Shown here: positions 14,212 to 16,189 of the stretch, piece after piece | Layout: the number at the start of each line of letters is the position of its first letter | Numbering within the stretch: position 1 is the stretch's first letter | NCBI GenBank assembly: GCA_014377795.1 | Contig: JACMOY010000399.1 | Span: 1-16,189 of the forward strand | Direction of reading: 5' to 3' | Length of the DNA stretch: 16,189 nt | Source of the DNA: Actinomycetota bacterium | Lineage (GTDB): Bacteria; Actinomycetota; Actinomycetes; Actinomycetales; Angustibacteraceae | Notes under the pieces: model-generated | Databases searched by the model: none | What the model was told of the DNA's origin: nothing | What the model saw: the letters and a program-made list of their open reading frames with translations, nothing else | Position numbers and translations under genes: made by a program

Positions 14212-15133
14212 ATGACACCGGTGTGAGTCGGTCCCCAGGGTGTGGAGAACTCTGTGGATAGACCGCCGGGCCGGCCGTCGTCAGCTTCAGGACCGCCAGT
14301 GCCACGAGCATGACCAGCACGCCTCCCAGCCCGGCCAGCTGGATCAGCGAGCGGTTCTGTCGTGGTGCGTGCGCGAGGACGGCGGCCGCGACGGCCCCGG
14401 TCACCAGTCCGCCGAGGTGGGCCTGCCACGCGATGTTCAGACCGGGCACGAAGCCGATGGCCGCGTTGACCGCGACGACACCGACCAGGCCGCGGCTGTC
14501 CAGGCCCATCTTGCGGTTGATCACGACCAGCGCCCCGAACAGCCCGAACACGGCGCCGGACGCCCCGACCACCTGGGTGTACCAGGACGGCTTGGCGGGG
14601 TCGGCCAGCACCAGGTAGCCGACCGACCCACCGATCGCCGACAGCAGGTACAGCGCGGCGAAGCGCGCGCGGCCGAGGCGCTGCTCGAGGATCGGGCCGA
14701 TCTGCCAGAGCACGATCATGTTGAAGACGATGTGCAGCAAGAACCCGGGGTCGTGCAGGAAGGCGCCGGTGACGAAGCGCCACGGCTCGCTGCTCGCCAG
14801 GACCGGGAAGAACGCCAGGCGGGCGGTCACGACGTCCCCGCCCGCCCGCTGCAGCACGAACACCAGGACGCAGGCCCCGATGATGAGCTGGGTGACCAGG
14901 GGGCGACCGGTGCCGGCCCGCCCGCCGAACGCCGTCCGCGCCTGGCGCTGCCCGGCCCCCTGCTCGCGCACGCAGTCGACGCACTGGACGCCGACAGAGG
15001 CCGGCCGCTGGCAGTCCGGGCACACGGGCCGCTCGCACCGCTGGCAGCGCACGTAGCTCACCCGGTCGGTGTGACGCGGGCAGACCGGCTCGGCCGTGGT
15101 CGGCGCCGACGGTTGCGGGTCGACGCCGTCCAC
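14174..15133 (-). CDS. Rhomboid intramembrane serine protease with N-terminal zinc-binding domain
   Basis: 319 residues. Residues 18-54 hold a zinc-ribbon/B-box-like cluster (Cys18, His21, Cys30, Cys33, Cys38, Cys41, Cys51, Cys54). The rhomboid domain follows from about residue 75 with six or more membrane segments, FLLHIVFNMIVLW (His/Asn motif), the catalytic Ser192 in GASGAVFG and the catalytic His239 in AHLGGLVTG. Rhomboids cut membrane-spanning substrates within the bilayer; the substrate here is unknown. The GTG start is set by AAGGAG 7 nt upstream (15146-15141). The gene lies 31 bp after ppiA. The tail after about residue 290 looks like non-conserved read-through, containing DnaA-box-like sites and running into crgA. 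Confidence 0.93.
   Translation of the reverse strand: MDGVDPQPSAPTTAEPVCPRHTDRVSYVRCQRCERPVCPDCQRPASVGVQCVDCVREQGAGQRQARTAFGGRAGTGRPLVTQLIIGACVLVFVLQRAGGDVVTARLAFFPVLASSEPWRFVTGAFLHDPGFLLHIVFNMIVLWQIGPILEQRLGRARFAALYLLSAIGGSVGYLVLADPAKPSWYTQVVGASGAVFGLFGALVVINRKMGLDSRGLVGVVAVNAAIGFVPGLNIAWQAHLGGLVTGAVAAAVLAHAPRQNRSLIQLAGLGGVLVMLVALAVLKLTTAGPAVYPQSSPHPGDRLTPVSFSASAWPSRTRP
14215..14224. repeat. Perfect 10-bp palindrome just after crgA
   Basis: ACACCGGTGT starts 4 bp after the crgA stop. It is short and could be an operator half-site or part of a weak terminator; it lies inside the rhomboid 3' tail on the other strand. Confidence 0.3.
14241..14261 (-). promoter_or_regulatory. Pair of DnaA-box-like 9-mers
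   Basis: On the minus strand CTATCCACA (14261-14253) and TTCTCCACA (14249-14241) each differ by one base from TTATCCACA, lie in the same orientation, and start 12 bp apart. The locus is expected to be close to oriC, so DnaA binding is plausible. A related 9-mer, TGATCCACA, lies at 15791-15799 on the plus strand. Confidence 0.4.
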
Positions 15134-15164
15134 TGCTGGTCTCCTTGCTGTTGAGCCGCTAGGG

Positions 15165-15686
15165 CTAGGGGTTGATGGTGACGCGCTCGATGACGACGGG
15201 CTCGACCGGTGCGTCGCCGCGCCCGGTCGCGACCGCGGCGATGGCGTCGACGACATCGCGGCCGGCCTGGTCGCTGACCTCACCGAAGATCGTGTGCTTG
15301 CCGTTCAGGTGCGGGGTGGGGACGACGGTGACGAAGAACTGCGAGCCGTTGGTGCCGCTCCCGCCACGCTTGCCGGCGAGGGCCATGGCGAGCAGATAGG
15401 GCTTGTTGAACACCAGGTCGGGGTGGATCTCGTCGTCAAACGTGTAGCCGGGGCCGCCGGTTCCCGTGCCCTGGGGGCAGCCGCCCTGGATCATGAAGCT
15501 GGGGATGATCCGGTGGAAGGCCAGCCCGTCGTAGAACGGCTCGGTCTTGGTCGTGCCGGTGCTCTCGTCCTTCCACTCCTTGCTGCCGTCGGCGAGGCCG
15601 ACGAAGTTGGCCACCGTCTTGGGGGCGTGGTCGGGGAACATGGCGATGGTGATGTCGCCTTTGGTGGTGTGCAGGGTGACGTCCAT
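15165..15686 (-). CDS. ppiA: Peptidyl-prolyl cis-trans isomerase, cyclophilin type
   Basis: 173 residues covering one complete cyclophilin domain. Visible motifs are VTLHTTKGDITIAMFPDHAP, KTVANFVGLADG, FYDGLAFHRIIPSFMIQGG (active-site FHRxxxxFMxQGG), GTNGSQFFVTVVPTPHLNGKHTIFGEV. The Trp that binds cyclosporin in human cyclophilin A is His here (PHLNGKH), as in many bacterial members. It speeds proline isomerisation during protein folding; no signal peptide is seen, so it is cytoplasmic. The ATG is chosen because GGGAGGA ends 7 nt upstream (15700-15694). It is the positional counterpart of M. tuberculosis ppiA (Rv0009) and lies 31 bp ahead of the rhomboid gene, probably in one transcript. Confidence 0.96.
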   Translation of the reverse strand: MDVTLHTTKGDITIAMFPDHAPKTVANFVGLADGSKEWKDESTGTTKTEPFYDGLAFHRIIPSFMIQGGCPQGTGTGGPGYTFDDEIHPDLVFNKPYLLAMALAGKRGGSGTNGSQFFVTVVPTPHLNGKHTIFGEVSDQAGRDVVDAIAAVATGRGDAPVEPVVIERVTINP

Positions 15687-15762
15687 ACCGTGATCCTCCC
15701 ACGGCGGGCCCTCACCACCTCGTCCTGCACCGCGCCCGGGATCAGGGCAGGATGGGGCGACG

Positions 15763-15782
15763 GCCGCCGGCCCGCCGGCGGC
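15763..15782. repeat. 9-bp inverted repeat in the ppiA divergent intergenic region
   Basis: GCCGCCGGC / GCCGGCGGC with only 2 nt between the arms lies 31 bp before the start of the plus-strand helical protein and 77 bp before ppiA. It may be an operator or hairpin; in such GC-rich DNA it may also be chance. No convincing promoter hexamers were seen here. Confidence 0.35.
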
Positions 15783-15813
15783 ACCGAACGTGATCCACAG
15801 CCAGGGAGGCCCC

Positions 15814-16149
15814 GTGTTCACCAAGACCAGAGGATCCGACAAGGCCCGCGAGCAGGCCGCGGACGTCGCCAGCACCATCGGTGAGACCTGGCGCGACAGG
15901 GTCGCCCCGACGGTGGGCGCGAAGGCTCGTGACGCCCGCGACTGGGCGGCGCCGCACGTCGAGCACGGTCGCAAGGCAGCCGCCCCCAAGGTCGAGGCCG
16001 CCGTCGACGCCGCCAGCGAGAAGGTCGCCCCGGTCGTCGACGCCGCCCGCGACCAGATCGACCACTGGCTGCCGCGGGTGCTCGAGGCCGTCAGCGCGGC
16101 CGCCACCGCCGGGGCCGCCGCGGGGGCCACCCCCGGGGAGTACCGCTAA
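15814..16149 (+). CDS. Small Ala/Lys-rich helical protein, possibly DUF5324-like
   Basis: 111 residues, almost wholly Ala, Lys, Arg, Asp, Glu and Val in amphipathic heptad-like stretches: WRDRVAPTVGAKARDARDWA, HVEHGRKAAAPKVEAAVDAA, EKVAPVVDAARDQIDHWLPR. An Ala/Gly-rich segment (AVSAAATAGAAAGA) near the C-terminus is weakly hydrophobic. The repeated APxV/A(K/R) pattern resembles Streptomyces DUF5324 proteins, which are also encoded beside ppiA, but the match is by eye. No enzymatic motif is visible; it may be a membrane-associated or DNA/envelope-binding helical protein. The GTG at 15814 follows GGGAGG at 4 nt spacing. An in-frame ATG-like start upstream lacks a ribosome binding site. It is divergent from ppiA; the last 40 bases of the window after its stop hold nothing recognised. 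Confidence 0.75.
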   Translation: MFTKTRGSDKAREQAADVASTIGETWRDRVAPTVGAKARDARDWAAPHVEHGRKAAAPKVEAAVDAASEKVAPVVDAARDQIDHWLPRVLEAVSAAATAGAAAGATPGEYR

Positions 16150-16189
16150 CCCAGCGGGGGCGCCCGCGCCGTGGTCCAGGCGGAGGCGG

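Noticed and set aside
1..16189. CRISPR array, insertion sequence or defence system
   Set aside because: No regularly spaced repeats, transposase motifs or defence-type domains were seen; nearly all sequence is taken by conserved housekeeping genes.

Overview
The window is very GC-rich, GC-skewed to third codon positions and densely coding, with GTG starts about as common as ATG. Its gene order is the oriC-proximal cell-wall and division island of Actinomycetota: leu tRNA, fhaA, fhaB, pstP, rodA, pbpA, pknA, pknB, trpG, DUF881, crgA, ppiA. This order is known from Mycobacterium tuberculosis (Rv0009 to Rv0020c). A class E sortase beside trpG, as in Streptomyces, argues against a mycobacterium and suggests another actinomycete order. 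The exact genus cannot be read from the sequence. By analogy, oriC should lie beyond the right end.

Left flank (1-2364): the N-terminal 250 codons of an OafA-type acyltransferase on the minus strand, running off the window; a DUF3500 protein on the minus strand; and a divergently read YgiN-like ABM-fold monooxygenase. Strong hairpins without T-tracts separate the units. tRNA-Leu(CAG) is on the minus strand at 2591-2673.

Core operon (2825-11527, plus strand): fhaA, fhaB, pstP, rodA, pbpA, pknA and pknB. Four of the six junctions are ATGA or TGATG stop/start overlaps, and fhaB-pstP is separated by 4 bp, so this reads as one tightly coupled transcript. Only pknA-pknB has a gap (54 bp), which itself holds a 17-codon mini-ORF that ends on the pknB start. 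PknA and PknB are membrane Ser/Thr kinases, PstP is the opposing phosphatase, FhaA and FhaB read phospho-threonine, and RodA with PbpA forms a peptidoglycan glycosyltransferase/transpeptidase pair. The operon is thus a signalling unit controlling wall growth. PknA here carries a C-terminal PASTA-like domain, which mycobacterial PknA lacks.

Minus-strand cluster (11557-13888): DUF881 protein, class E sortase, an unlisted 52-residue single-pass membrane protein, and trpG/pabA, closely packed. It converges on pknB across a palindromic hairpin.

Right flank (13963-16149): crgA (plus), a zinc-ribbon/B-box-like rhomboid protease (minus) whose reading frame runs into the 3' end of crgA, cyclophilin ppiA (minus), and a small Ala/Lys-rich helical protein (plus). 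Two DnaA-box-like 9-mers lie between crgA and the conserved rhomboid core.

No mobile element, CRISPR array, phage gene or pseudogene was seen. The only stretch over 300 bases without a protein gene is 2365-2824; it holds hairpins, the tRNA and its promoter, and the fhaA leader. The window is mainly a well-known conserved locus. The less described parts are the small membrane protein, the PknA PASTA domain, the pknB leader ORF and the DnaA-box/rhomboid/crgA overlap.
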